In this document: positions 22,941 through 34,546 of the stretch, piece by piece
How the letters are laid out: the number at the start of each line of letters is the position of its first letter
How positions within the stretch are numbered: the stretch's first letter is position 1
Source of the DNA: Papilionanthe hookeriana x Papilionanthe teres
Lineage: Eukaryota > Streptophyta > Magnoliopsida > Asparagales > Orchidaceae
Direction of reading: 5' to 3'
Length of the DNA stretch: 64,000 bases
Assembly: GCA_022702705.1 (NCBI GenBank)
Contig: CM040428.1
Coordinates: forward strand, 103,248,022 to 103,312,021
Position numbers and translations under genes: made by a program
The notes under the pieces: model-generated
What the model was told of the DNA's origin: nothing
The model's input: the letters and a program-made list of their open reading frames with translations, nothing else
Databases searched by the model: none

Positions 22941-23510
22941 TAACGGAACAGTTCTATAAATCAAGTTGGAAATACGAACAATCAAGGAAATACCAATTTT
23001 AGACCATCTTATCCTCCTAGATTCAATAGTAACCCACAATTTAAGAATAAGAAGTTGCCTACTGAATAAATGATTTTGAATATGGGAAATTAATTACAAG
23101 CTCAAGGTGTTGCGATGAAAAATATTGAAAATCAATTGGGGCATATTTTCACTGCACTTAATAATAGACCTTCTAGAACGTTTCCAAGTAATGTTGAAGT
23201 CAATCCAAAAGATAAAAACAAGGAACAACTTAAGGCTATTCAATTAAGGAGTGGAAAGGAATTGGAGACGAGAGTACAAAAAGAAGTTGAAATAGAAAAA
23301 GAGAAGGTGGATATTGAAAAAGTTTCAAACAAGATTTATCCAGACTTGGAATATCCTCTTGAACCAATGAAGATTACTGTTGAAAAACCACTGCCTCCAT
23401 TTCCTCACAGATTGAAGCAACAAAACAGGGATAACAGATTTGGGATGTTTTTGGAGATCCTTAAAAAATTAACGATAAATATTCCATTTGTTGAAGCATT
23501 CTAACAAATG
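22941..23510 (+). pseudogene. gag C-terminal part (copy II)
   Basis: It begins abruptly in an Asn-rich stretch (NQVGNTNNQGNTNFRPSYPP) and continues through the MKNIENQLGHIFTALNNRPS coiled coil, KAIQLRSGKELETRVQKEVE, a Glu/Lys-rich segment and PLPPFPHRLKQQ, ending FLEILKKLTINIPF. There are stops near 23070, 23092 and 23502. The capsid core is missing: it would lie in the sequence lost around copy III. Confidence 0.82.
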
Positions 23511-24400
23511 CCTGATAATGCTAAGTTTATGAAGGATATTCTCAAAAATAAAAGAAAATTCACAGATCATGAAACTGTTGCACTTAGTGGAGAGTGTAGT
23601 ATAATTATTCAGGAGAAGCTTCCGGAAAAACTTAGAGATCCTGGTAGTTTCACTATCCTGTGTACTATAGGTGAAAATTTTTTCGGAAGAGCCTTATGTG
23701 ATATGGGAGCTAGTATTAATCTTATGCCTTTATCAACATTTAAAAGGTTAGGAATAAGAGAAACTTCTCCTACATCTGTGACTCTTCAGTTGGCCGATCG
23801 TTCCATTACTTACCCTAAAGGAGTGGTGGAAGATGTGTTAGTGAAAGTGGATAAATTTATCTTTCCTCTTGATTTTATTGTACTTGATTTGGAGGAAGAT
23901 AAAAAAATTCCAATCATTTTGTGAAGACCAATCCTTGGTACTGGGAGAGCAGTGATTGATGTTCAAAAAGGAGAATTAACTATGAGGGTTAATGATTAAG
24001 AGGTGACCTTTAAAATTTTGAAATCTATGAAGTATCCCTCAATGGAAAAAGATAATAAATGTTTTAGGATGGAGGTCTTTGAATATTTGAGAAACGATCA
24101 TTTTTAAAATATATTTGAAAAAGAAGCAGAGTATGAAAATATTTTTAAAGAAGGAATTGAAAATGAAGGAAATTCAGATAATAAAAAGAATGAAGATTTG
24201 GAGTATGTTCAGGAGAGATTTGAAGTATTAGACACTATGGAAGGTGGAGATAAAAGCTTAATTCTATCTATAATAAAACCTCCTGAACTTAAGATAAAAT
24301 TCTACCTAGTCATTTAAAGTAAATGTTTTTAGGAGAATCATCTACCCTACTAGTTATTGTATCTTCAGAGTTAAATGAATATTAAGAACAAAAATTTTTA
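23511..24400 (+). pseudogene. Aspartic protease region (copy II)
   Basis: ALCDMGASINLMPLSTFKR (about 23690-23750) gives the active-site Asp in the form DMGAS. VDKFIFPLDFIVLDLEEDKK and GRAVIDVQKGELTMRVND follow. Stops fall at about 23922 and 23998. An acidic linker (23990-24300) leads to RT. Sequence divergence from copies I and III marks II as a separate family. Confidence 0.82.
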
Positions 24401-25415
24401 AAAATTTTAAAAAGATGCAAAAAGGCTTTTGGATGGACTTTAGCAGATATAAAAGAAATTAGTCCTTCAATTTGTATGCACAGAATTTTATTAGATGAAG
24501 AACATAAACCGAGATTTGATTCACATAGGAGATTGAATCCAATAATGAAAGAAGTAGTTTAGAAGGAGATTTTAAAATGGCTGGATGCTGGAATTATTTA
24601 TCCTATTTTAGATAGTGCTTGTGTGAGTCCAATACATTATGTACTGAAAAAAGGGAGGAGTGACTGTTGAAGTGAATGAATGTAATGAATTTATACCCAC
24701 AAGAAAAATTAATGGATGGCGAATTTGTATTAACTATAGTAAATTAAATGCCACCACCCAAAAAGATTACTTTCCTCTTCCTTTTCTCGATCAAATGTTG
24801 GATAGACTTGTTGAACACAAGTACTACTGCTTTCTAGATAGATATACTGGTTATCATCAAATACCTATTGCTCCTAAGGATCAATAAAAAATAACATTTA
24901 CTAGCCCTTACGGAATCTTTGCTTTTCAAAGAATGCCTTTTGGACTGTGTAATGCACCTGCAACGTTTCAGAGATGTATGATGTCTATCTTCAGCAGTAT
25001 GATAGATAATGGAATAGAAGTTTTCTTGGATGATTTTTCTGTATTCGAGACTTCAATTGAAATATTTTTGGAAAACTTAGCAAAAGTTTGTGAGAAAACA
25101 AATTTAGTTCTGAATTGGGAGAAATGTCAATTTATGGTTGCAGGAGGCATTGTGCTTGGGCATAAAATTTCTGAATATGGTATGGAGGTCAACCCAGTTA
25201 AAATTTGAGTGATTGAGAGATTACCACCACCAACTACCGTGAGAGAGGTGAGGAGTTTCTTAGGACATGTTGGATTTTACAGGCGATATATTAAAGATTT
25301 TTCTAAAATTTCCAAATCTTTGTGCCGACTTCTAGAAAATGATAGAAAATTTGATTTTAATGATGAATAATTGTGTGGTTTTGAGTTATTGAAAGAGAAA
25401 TTAATCACTGCACCT
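24401..25415 (+). pseudogene. Reverse transcriptase (copy II), broken
   Basis: In order: KKAFGWTLADIKEISPSICM, RRLNPIMKEVV, KWLDAGIIYPILDSACVSP, a frameshift near 24650, RICINYSKLNATTQKDYFPL, FLDQMLDRLVEHKYYCFLDR with YTGYHQIPIA, MPFGLCNAPATFQRC, the catalytic FLDDFSVFE (about 25025) and FLGHVGFYRRYIKDFSKI (about 25260). The segment deleted in copy III is intact here, but the first catalytic-site motif reads FLDRYTG instead of FLDGYTG. Stops fall near 24560, 24885, 25207 and 25368. Confidence 0.87.
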
Positions 25416-25699
25416 ATAATTGTTTCACCTGATGTGTGAACTTATGTGTGATGCTAGTGATTATGCGTTCGGAGTAGCGTTGGGGCAGAGGCATGATAAA
25501 GTTTTCAAAGTCATTTACTATGCTAGTAAAACTCTTAATGAAGCTGAAATTAATTATACCATTGCTGAAAGAGAGTTATTAGCTATAGTATTTGCTTTTG
25601 AAAAGTTTAGACCTTATTTAATTGGAGCTAAAAGTATTGTACATACAGACCATGCTGCTATCAAATATTTAATGTAAAAAAAAGGATGCCAAACCTAGA
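25416..25699 (+). pseudogene. RNase H domain (copy II)
   Basis: MCDASDYAFGVALGQRHDKV, AERELLAIVFAFEKFRPYLI and VHTDHAAIKYLM keep the Asp, Glu and Asp catalytic residues in one open stretch. A one-base insertion in an A-run near 25680 shifts into the integrase frame. Confidence 0.84.
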
Positions 25700-27154
25700 T
25701 TGATTAGATGGATACTTCTTTTGCAAGAATATGATTTTGTAATAGTTGATAGGAAGGGAACTGATAACCAAATAGCTGATCATTTGTCGAGATTAGAGTA
25801 TGATAAATTATCTGAATTTGAGGAGGAAGTTACAAAAACTTTCCCTGATGAACAACTTTATACTATTATGGGAAGAAATTTGCCTTGGTATGCTGATATT
25901 GTGAATTATATTTTGAGTTTAACAAGGCAAGAAGAAAAGATGTTTAAATATGATGCAAGATTTTATTTTTGGGATGAGCCCTATCTATATAAACAGTGTA
26001 AGGATCTGATTATTAGGAGATGTGTGCCATCGGAAGAGACTAATTTAATTATTCAACGATGTCATAATTCTAAATTTGGAGGTCATTTCGGTGTTGATAA
26101 AACTGCTTTTAAGATTTTATAATCAAGATTTTATTTGCCTACTCTTTTTAAGGATGTATACAAATATAATAAATCATGTGATCGATGTCAGAGAGTAGGT
26201 AATATCTCTAGAAGAAATGAAATGCCTCTAAACTATAATTTGAAAGTTGAAATATTTTATGTATGGGGATTAGATTTTATGAGACCATTTACTCCTTCAT
26301 TTGGGTATTTATATATACTAGTTGCAGTTGATTATGTCTCTAAATGGATTGAAGATATTGCTTTACCTAGATGTGATGCTCGGAGTGTTTCAATATTTTT
26401 AAAGAAAAATATATTTGCGAGATATGGAATGCTGAGAGTGATTATAACTGATGGTGGGTCTCATTTTAGGAATAATCAAATTAATAGATTGATTGAGAAA
26501 TATAATATTATTCATAGAATCTCTATTGCTTATCATCCCTAGACTAGTGGTTTAACAGAAGTGTCTAATCATTAAATTACAAGAATTTTGGAGAAAACTG
26601 TGGATAATCTCAAATTAGATTGGTCTGCTCGATTAGATACTGCATTATGGGCTTATAGGACTACTTTTAAGACCCCTATTGGAATGTCTCCTTATAGACT
26701 AGTATTTGGTAAGACTTGTCATTTACCGGTTGAATTGGAGCATAAAGCATATTGGGCGATAAAAGAGTTGAATTTTAATTTGAAAAATGTTGGAGAGAAG
26801 AGATTTATGCAATTGAATGAATTGTAAGAAATTAGAAATGCAACTTATCACAATGACAAGATCTATAAAGAGAAAATGAAATTGTGGCATGATCGGAAGA
26901 TATTGAAAAAGAAATTAGAATATGGACAAAAAGTTTTTTTATACGACAGAAGGTTGAAATTATTTTCTGGAAAGCTCAAGTCTAGATGATTGGGACCTCT
27001 TACAGTTGTAAAAGTTCATTCTTTTGAAGCTGTTGATATTGAGGATCTTGTTACTGGAAAGATTTTTAAGGTTAATGGGCATCGATTAAAACCTTACATT
27101 GACGGGTTTCAACCTGACTTTAAAGAACTTTTAATCCTGAGTTATCTCAAATAA
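25700..27154 (+). pseudogene. Integrase (copy II), full length with a few stops
   Basis: A single frame runs from the DRKGTDNQIADHLSRLE linker to TAA at 27152. HHCC zinc region: CHNSKFGGHFGVDKTAF and CDRCQRVGNISRRN. Catalytic residues: Asp in GLDFMRPF (about 26270), Asp in ITDGGSHF (about 26450), Glu in LTEVSNH (about 26560). The C-terminal region has LGPLTVVKVHSFEAVDIED and KIFKVNGHRLKPYIDGF. In-frame stops occur near 26120, 26540, 26573, 26825 and 26987; TAG at 26540 reads as a CAG change in a YHPQTSG motif. Few changes would separate this from an intact gene. The conserved module follows within 10 nt of the stop. Confidence 0.88.
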
Positions 27155-27160
27155 CTAAAT

Positions 27161-27215
27161 GGTTTGCCGGTCTGACAACGTTAAACCAAGCGCTTGATGG
27201 GAGGCAACCCATATG
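27161..27215 (+). other. Conserved post-integrase module (copy II)
   Basis: GACAACGTTAAACCAAGCGC then TTGATGGGAGGCAACCCAT begins about 7 nt after the integrase stop. It matches copies III and IV on the other strand. Confidence 0.62.
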
Positions 27216-27369
27216 TATCTTTGTGGTGTGTTTTCTTGTTTGTTGTAGTTATGCTTTTAGATAGTTATTTTGGAATCCTAATCGCTCCTAAATACTTTTA
27301 AAAATTGATAAATATTGGATCAAATTGAGAAATTGGAATATTTTGGACCCAATGAAGTTCGGTGAAATT

Positions 27370-27495
27370 TTTTACCACTGGCGTCGCTGGTGCCAGAATG
27401 GGTGTCGCCGGCGCCCAATTACAAAGATGTTTGCAGAATTTCAGGTTTGAGCAGTGCGGAGCCCTATCGAGCGTCGTCGGTGCCCAAAACCTGTT
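27370..27495. promoter_or_regulatory. GC-rich blocks upstream of ORFa (copy II)
   Basis: ACTGGCGTCGCTGGTGCCAG, then GTGTCGCCGGCGCCC, and a second block GAGCGTCGTCGGTGCCC at 27468-27484. The wording closely follows the LTR II block at 7821-7908, including CCAGAATGGG between the halves. Confidence 0.45.
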
Positions 27496-27599
27496 GACGG
27501 TTTTTGAAGTTTCAAAATGTGATTTTTGGAGGTTTTAAGCGGGTTCTTCTTCCTTATAACTCCCTAAACTCCATTTTAAACTTCAAAACTCCAGAAAAA

Positions 27600-28584
27600 T
27601 GAAAACTTCCTTTCCCAATTCGCATCCCATGGATTCCTACTCCATAGAAACCCCTCGATCTCACATTTTCAACCGATAAAATTTTATCAGCTTCGAGGCG
27701 CAACAATTATTCAACAAGGTGATGATGAAGAGGAGGATTATCAAGGAAAGAGGCTTTATTAATCGAGGTATGGATAATCCTACTACAAGAGTTGAAGAGA
27801 TAATAAAGGAAAGATGTTGGGAAGTGCTATGTTACACTACCGCTGCCGTAGTCATTCCGGTTGTGAAGGAATTCTATGCAAATCTTCACGGGATCAACCA
27901 AGGATTCGTCTTTGTGCGAGGTAGGTTTTTACAATTCACTCCTTCGAGAATTAATGATCTCTTTATGATTTAGAATGTACCTATCTGCCACTATTCCAAT
28001 TTTAATGCAACGAGCGATAATATGAATGATGTGTATCATTATTTGACGGATGAAATGAAGATTGGGAAGTAAGAGACAATGGATATATTAGTTTCCCTTC
28101 TGCATCTTTAAATCCGGTGTCAAAGCAGTGACATTATTTTATTTCGGCAAAGTTATTTCCAACTTTGAAAATTAGTAAAGTAACCAAGGAAAGTGCTATT
28201 TTGAAGTTCTGTATTCAAACTGGAAGGCCGATTGATATTGGAAATACAATTGTGAAATCAGTTTTGGGATTGATAGTTCATGGATCTAAATATGGGCTTG
28301 GACACCTGTCCACCATATTTCTATTGTGTAGTCAATCACAAGTTCCGTATGATAGTTGGGAAAAGGTTCTTCTTCCCTGGAGGCCTATTGATCCAACTAA
28401 TCTTTATAACTACCAAACAATAGGAGATGAAGGTGATATGGATCTGCTTGCTGATCAACCAACTCAGACTTCACAACCCATTCAGCCTTACGTTCCTAGA
28501 AAATCCAGAGTGATACTAAAGAGAATCAAGCAGTTAGAAAAAGAGGTACAAAATGTTATGAATGCCATTGAAGGAAAAATTTGA
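27600..28584 (+). pseudogene. Accessory ORFa: full plant-transposon-protein type (copy II)
   Basis: In copies III and IV this position holds only a small coiled-coil ORF, but here a near-complete 'putative plant transposon protein' is visible. It has VVKEFYANLHGINQGFVFVR and FTPSRINDLFMI, then after stops (27971, 28070, 28111) and a frameshift, KVTKESAILKFCIQTGRPID, LGHLSTIFLLCSQSQVPYDS and a C-terminal coiled coil (LKRIKQLEKEVQNVMNAIEG). The upstream ATG choice (27600 or 27631) is uncertain. Function unknown. It looks like a diverged paralogue of ORFb at 29551. Confidence 0.62.
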
Positions 28585-29550
28585 TCACACTGGTCATATT
28601 GAAATGGGCTTTATTAATCTGATGAAGAAGAATGTTGTGATTGTTGAATCCCATTTCGTCCCTTCTACAATTTGTTCGTGCATCAGCAATCTATTGGAGA
28701 TATCAGAGAAGAAGATAGTTCTGAGACCGATGAGGAGTGACTACTGGATTCTGCTTATGTTTGATGTGTGTTTGCTTTGCTTTGCTTAATTTTGTTTGGT
28801 GTGTTTAGTATTTGTTGTGCTTTGCTTTGTAGTTTGCATTTTAATTTTCTATGCTCAATTTCATTGTGTGTGCTTAGATTTTAGTGTTTTCTTATCGTAG
28901 CGTACTTGCAACACTAAAAATCTAAGAGTTGTTAGTTTGATTTGATGAACATATTAGTGTGTATGTTTTAATGTGCATTTTATATATAGAAGCATGTTTT
29001 GTGTTGTTTGTGTAAGAATTGTATTAATTATTATTTGTGTGATGAAATAGATGCTTAATAAAGTATTAAATGTTATTATGGAGGACGAAAAGATTGAAAT
29101 TATGAAAAAAATTTCGAACCTAGAAAAATTTTTGCACTGGCGCCGCCGGCACCAGAATGGGCGTTGCCAGCGCCCAAATCCAGAGAGTTTTGGCATTTAA
29201 AAAATAGAGCGCCGCCAGCGCCTAAATATAGAAAAAGGCCAAAACCCATTTATTTCGCGATTTTGACCCTGGGACCCGCGGTTTTTTCCATTGTTTTCAT
29301 CTTCCTCCTCCATTTTCTCCACTTTGAAGACCAAGGGCTTGCTAGGTCATGGATTTGAAGTGATTTCAAGGCCTTTCGAGACCAGATCTACACTTCTCTT
29401 GGTAAGAGCTTCAATTTAAGTTAAAAATTTTTTATTTTCACCATAGAAATCTCTCACATTACTTAGAGTGGAATTTTAGATTAGTATTTGGAGTTTGTTA
29501 CATTGTGGATTTGGAATTTATTGAAATTTTCTTGCAAATTTTAGAAATTC
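28585..29550 (+). other. Spacer between ORFa and ORFb (copy II)
   Basis: 28585-28790 still reads as a weak C-terminal continuation in another frame (HTGHIEMGFINLMKKNV...). The rest is T/G-rich non-coding DNA. It holds GC-rich blocks at 29135-29176 (ACTGGCGCCGCCGGCACCAG and GCCAGCGCCC) and 29207-29223 (GAGCGCCGCCAGCGCC), followed by an AAATATAGAAAAAGG stretch that could serve as a TATA element for ORFb. Confidence 0.45.
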
Positions 29551-30329
29551 ACATGGCTCCAAGGATGAGTAAAGGGAAGAGAAAATTTGATTATGATGAA
29601 GAAAGATTTGTCAATGTTAAAGCGCAATTTCATTTTAATTCTTACCTTTACAATAAGAAGTGCATTCAGGATCAAGCTTTTGACAATCTTGGTGGATCTG
29701 TTGAGCAATTAATTGTCGAGCAAAAATGGGAGAGATTTTATTATTTTACTGCGAATGTTGTTTTGGGTGTTGTTAGAGAGTTCTATGCTAATGTGCCCTG
29801 GACTGAGACAGAGTATGTGTTAGTCAGAGGAAACATGGTTGAATTTACTCCTCAGCGTATCAATGAATTTTATCAGACTTGGGAAGCTTTTGTTTGTGAA
29901 TATGAAAATTTTGATACCCGAGACGCAAATATGAAGGAAGTGATTGCTTTTCTGACAGATGGAAAAGGGGAATGGAAAGTAAGTTAAAAACAGATGAATA
30001 ACTTTCCTGCTTCCAAGTTAAATGTTGCATCTAAAGTTTGACACTATTTCATTTCTACAAGACTGTTACCTTCTTATCACCATAGTGAAGTTACAAGGGA
30101 TAGAACAATTCTGAACTATTGTACTCAGAATATGAAGAAGATTGATATTGGAGCTATTGTCTTCAAGAACATTCAGTCTATTTCTAGAAGCGAGACCACT
30201 GGAGGTTTAGGACATCCTGACCTAGTTCATGCCTTGTGTGTTCAATCTGGAGTAGAGTTCAACAGTTTTGAAGAGGTAGCTATACCACTGAGACCGGTTA
30301 CTAAGACTATCATTCGTACTTATGAGTCT
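29551..30329 (+). pseudogene. Accessory ORFb: 'putative plant transposon protein' (copy II), cut by copy IV
   Basis: ATG 29551 opens MAPRMSKGKRKFDYDEERFV. The domain core follows: VVREFYANVPWTETEYVLVR, EFTPQRINEFYQTWE, VIAFLTDGKGEWKVS, a stop at 29985, NFPASKLNVAS with a further stop near 30038, LLPSYHHSEVTRDRTILNYC, KIDIGAIVFKNI and HPDLVHALCVQSGVEFNSFE. The frame ends after TYES because the next bases are the first bases of copy IV's LTR. The expected Ser-rich, coiled-coil C-terminus is therefore missing. It is homologous to the ORFb of copies III and IV. Confidence 0.75.
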
Positions 30330-31457
30330 TGAACCGGTACTTTACGACTGCAAGAATTTATGAATTTATTGGAGTATACGTATTGTTTCAAGTAATACAG
30401 GGCTCTATTGGAGTCCTGGTTATCGATCCCACAGATAAGATTAAGGAAATATTAATTGAAGGAATTTATTAGCTTTTCAAATTAAAAGTAATTATAATTT
30501 TTATTTCTTTTCAAAATTCAGATTTTAGGTTTAATGAAATTTCTACTAAATGTAAATAAAGCAGCAAAAAAGTAAAGGTAATGCAAGTATAAGTAAAACA
30601 ATTTTCTCCTTTTCAACTAATCCAGGATTTTTCAGAATAATTATCATTTGTGGAGAACTTGAGATTATGGTATTGCGCCAAGTAGAAGTATTCTTATTCT
30701 TTACCTTCACTCAATAGTATAAAGAACATTGGCTAATCTATAGATCGGTTCAGGATGCATTATTAGTAGAATAGGTTAATCTAGCCTCACTAATGACCCG
30801 TTCCCTTTCTATAAACCAATTATTAGAATTTAGTCTGTCACTCTAAAAACTAATCAATTCTATGCCTAATAAACAATATCTCCCTATTTATTTGCACTTC
30901 ACCTTGAATAACTCGCTCAAGGCCTTCGATTCCCTAAGGACTCATGTGATATCTACTAGTTAAGAACTCATCTCTGGATAGGTCTCATAATTCTTCAACA
31001 GGTTTTAACAATTTAAATGGCCATTTTAAAAAGTAAATTAAGATCAGGTATGAATATCATCGCAATAATTTTTAAATTAATTTAAGTTCTCCAATAAAAT
31101 CAAATTATCTTATTATCTTTTTATAGTTGAAAGGAGAAAGAAAAGTAACTACTCAAAACACATTGAATTCACACAACAAAACATATTTATAAAACATTGA
31201 ACTAAGTTATAAAAACTTATCTGGAATGTTCCTTCAAGTGACCCTGTGACTCCTAGTGACTCCAATGCAAGGTACAAGACTTCAACAGCAACAACACTTA
31301 CAAACTCTCACTTACTACTCAAGGAATTGAGTAGCAACACTCAAAATAACTAAAATAAACTCACTAAATACTTAATAAGAAAATATGGTGGCTCTCTAAA
31401 TCTATCTCCTGATGTTGGAGATCGAAGGGGGGCCACTGTTCTCTGTAGAAATGTCTC

Positions 31458-31467
31458 CTATTTATAG
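31458..31467 (-). promoter_or_regulatory. TATA box of LTR IV
   Basis: CTATAAATAG on the minus strand is a textbook plant TATA box. It lies downstream of the GC-rich blocks. Confidence 0.6.
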
Positions 31468-31548
31468 AGCTTCAAAAATTACCAGGGGTTGCTTAAGGCA
31501 CCTCTTCAAAATTCGTCCAAATTCAATGAATCTTCTAGAATGTAACTG

Positions 31549-31830
31549 TGGCGCCTAGGGACCGGGATCTGGCGCCTAGATGCCGGAATCCGTGACCAAG
31601 TCTTCGCACCTCTTCACTTTGGATCGCACCTCTTCACGATTAAAACTGTTTTCTTGTGTTCAGATGCATTGTATCACATGTCTTATGTATTAGGAGCAAC
31701 TTCCAGTCTTCTAGAAGGTCTGATAACCGCTTAACACCGTCAAAATAATTGTCCAAAGTTGTCAAAATCTTATCTGCTTTAGTATCGAACTGGCGCTTAG
31801 GCACCGGATTCTGGCGCCTAGGCGCCAAAC
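31549..31830. promoter_or_regulatory. Paired GC-rich GGCGCC blocks (LTR IV)
   Basis: 31549-31590 has GTGGCGCCTAGGGACCGGGA then CTGGCGCCTAGATGCCGG. 31790-31830 has CTGGCGCTTAGGCACCGG then CTGGCGCCTAGGCGCC. Both keep the two-halves layout of the GC-rich module; the core is CTAGGCGCC where copies I/III have TTAGCCGCC. Confidence 0.45.
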
Positions 31831-32013
31831 TTATAATTTTGGCAACTTTGCTTTTTAGCTCAATTTTTGCTCCTTTTTGCTCCTTTTTCCTTCTTGAACT
31901 CTTTCTTCATCACCTATATCCAAAAACATAAAAATATCTTTCATTAAAGCATAATATCCTTAAAAATTGAATCATAAATAAGGCATAGAAATATGTACTT
32001 TTGAAGTGGATCA

Positions 32014-32028
32014 AATTCCACCAAACTT
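32014..32028 (-). other. Polypurine tract, copy IV
   Basis: AAGTTTGGTGGAATT on the minus strand abuts the LTR start, like the AAGTTTGGGG tract of copy III. Confidence 0.55.
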
Positions 32029-33380
32029 AAATGTTACTTGTCCTTAAGTAACCCTTTTTATTACATAAAATATATAACATCTAGAATGAAGTTTAAATAA
32101 TTAAGATTCCTTGTAAGTTTTGGTTTTATAAATGTTTTAGTAAATCATTAACCAAATTTCACTAATTAAGGTTAATTTTAAGAATTTAAAGAATACTTAA
32201 CTACCAAATCATAAGACTTTCAAATTTTCATTTATTTCAAGAATAATTGTAATTTATCATATTAAGGTCACATAGATAATTTACAAGAAAAAGACTTTCA
32301 TGAAAAATTTTTTTAGTAAAGATATTTGTACATAAAAATTAAGTTAATAAATGTAATTAGTTTTCTTCTTATAAGATAATTCAAGGGAAGCCAATTTTTG
32401 ATTAGGCTCTCCTCAAGCTGCTCCTCACATTTCTTTTTCTTTTCTTTTACTTTTTTTCTTTTCTTTTCTTTCTTTTTTTTTTAAAAGGATATTTTACAAT
32501 CTTCCATTTTTAATTTGTGAAGATTACTATATCTGGATAGCCTGTTAATGATTTTGAACTTCACTGTCCTTAACTTATATTTAAAAACTTATACATTTTC
32601 ACTTAATAAATATGACATAAGTATTTTTCAAAAAAAATTTTCAATCTTTTCTTTTTCAAGTAATAATCTTGATTCCTTAGTATTAAAAATACAATTCTTT
32701 TTACTATAAATAGAAAAATTTTAAATCTTATTATTCTTTAAGTTAAATAATTCTATTCTTAAAATCAATCAAAGTTATTAAAATTTTTGTTAAGTTTACT
32801 AAATTATTTATAAATTCGAAAATTTAAGTAATTTTAAATAAATTTTTCATTCTTTATGTTATGTTAATATTTTTTTAAAGAAAATATTAGTACATTAAGG
32901 ACAAATAATATTTAAATTTCAAAGAATTTTCCCTTCCCACAAACTTCAGTTTTGGTATAAACATAAATCATGAAAAATTCTAAAGTATGAGAGAAAGAGC
33001 AGCATATTTTTATCAGGAATTTTTCTAAGTATATGAAAAATAATCTAGAAAGGAAAATTTTATTTCTACACATGCCTTTTATGAATATAAATAAAGGTCA
33101 ACTTTAGTAGCACGATTAATTTCTACAAAATTTTTTATAATTTTATAATTTTATAATTTTAAACAAAAATAACTAAACAAAACAAGTGTACTGATTACTA
33201 TACTAAAACAGAAACAAAACATCTCTTACAGAAATAAACTCTAACAATCCAACAATCATCATTACAACAAAAAGTGTCTCATAACAGTGCATCAAACATA
33301 AAAACAAATAAATCATCACATACATGCAAAACTAACACAAAACATAACATAAATAATACAAATACACAATTCTAAAAAAT
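32029..33380 (-). other. Long 3' non-coding region of copy IV
   Basis: About 1.35 kb, AT-rich, no credible gene. It shares two islands with copy III's equivalent region in the same order: 32391-32408 (CCAATTTTTGATTAGGCT) and 32521-32568 (AGATTACTATATCTGGATAG and its continuation). A pyrimidine-rich run of about 70 nt lies between them. Confidence 0.55.
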
Positions 33381-34546
33381 CTAATCAACACTAGCAGTCT
33401 CCTCATCCTCATCATCATCAAAGGAAAAGTCTACATTCTTGTTCTGGATATCAAATGGTGAGAATCTAGGGTAGGTTGGGAACTAGACCGAATGATCACC
33501 CTTCAGGAATCTAACAAGAGATTCAGAATACTCAACATCAAAATCACTCTTCCTCTGGGTGTACTCAGAAAGATGATCCAATTTTAAATCAATAGTATCG
33601 ACTCTACACTGGGTCAAAAGTATCATATTCTGCTGCTCTATAAATTTCTCATGCATATTCTCCCAAAAACTAGATGGTGGCTCAGCAGCAGAAGTAGAGG
33701 TTCCAAAAGTAGAAGGTCTACCAGAAGTAGGTAATGAACTAGAAGGTGCGGTAGAACTCTTACCTCAGAGTTGATCATAAATACTGACACTTTCTCGTCT
33801 AATGGGCTTTGTAGACTTGAGCTTCTCCTCTGAATACTCAGCAACAACTCCAACACTTTTACACAGAGAATAAATCAAAGATGGGAATCCCAATCCCATA
33901 GAAGTGCTAGAATGAGCAATGGCCTCTACAGAATTATAAATAATACTACCAACATCTATCAGCTTCCTCTCCTATATGCAGTAGTTGAGGATAGCTTTGT
34001 CCTTTGTAACCTCACTCAAATGGTTAGATGGAAGGAGGCGAGCAGAAATAAAGTAATGCCATGCCTTAGAAACACCATTTAGCTTAGAAGATGAAAAATT
34101 TACCCGTTTTTTGTTCCGGATCTTTCAAGCTCCAGTACCATCTGTCAAGTATGCAATAATCATCTCTAAATCTCCCTTAGATGGAGATAATCCAGAGTAA
34201 TAACACTCGATGTTTGGTGGCAGGCCGTAGAAAATGTTGATTCTCTCTCAAGTAAATTCTACTCCATCTCCTCTCACGAAGATCTTGAAATCTTCAGCAT
34301 CCAAGAAATTTGCATAAAATTCCCTAATGACAGGGATAATGACAATAGCAATGAAGTAACAGAATCATTGCCAGTTTAGGGCAACAATCGTATATTCAAT
34401 ACTTCCACTAGGATTGTAGAAACTCCTCTCCGAGATAAATTTCCTCGTCGTGGCAAAATCGTTGTAACGGAAATGTGCTGCGGCAGTAGCAAACATGCTA
34501 CGATCAAAATTTTCTCGTTCCTTCCCTCACTTAGATTTAGAGCCAT
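33381..34546 (-). pseudogene. Accessory ORFb: 'putative plant transposon protein' (copy IV)
   Basis: ATG 34546 precedes a frame that shifts almost at once. The core reads AAAHFRYNDFATTRKFISER, VIIPVIREFYANFLDAEDFK, ERINIFYGLPPNIECYYSG, KKRVNFSSSKLNGVSKAWHY, RLLPSNHLSEVTKDKAILNY, GLGFPSLIYSLCKSVGVVAE, then a Ser/Thr/Pro-rich linker. A coiled coil (QCRVDTIDLKLDHLSEYTQR) and a strongly acidic end (FSFDDDEDEE) close it, with TAG at 33383-33381. Several in-frame stops occur. The full domain plan (core, linker, coiled coil, acidic tail) is clearer here than in copies II and III. Function unknown. Confidence 0.75.

Larger units (their letters stand above)
7708..30329 (+). mobile_element. Athila-clade LTR retrotransposon, copy II (interrupted by copy III)
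   Basis: The copy consists of an LTR, tRNA-Asp-type primer site and gag start (7708-9488), then resumes mid-gag at 22941. It continues through protease, RT, RNase H, integrase and two accessory ORFs to 30329, where copy IV's LTR cuts in. About 0.9 kb of gag is missing between the two parts, judged by copy I. Its LTR lacks roughly 95 bp at the left compared with copies I and IV, so the join to copy I at 7707/7708 looks like a deletion or illegitimate junction, not a clean insertion. Confidence 0.8.
30330..32013 (-). repeat. 3' LTR of Athila copy IV
   Basis: 1,684 bp, TGAACCGG at 30330 to TGGATCA at 32013 on the plus strand, so TG...CA bounded. It is flanked on the right by a polypurine tract. 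It contains a canonical TATA box (31458-31467) and two GC-rich GGCGCC-type blocks (31549-31590, 31790-31830). Confidence 0.86.
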
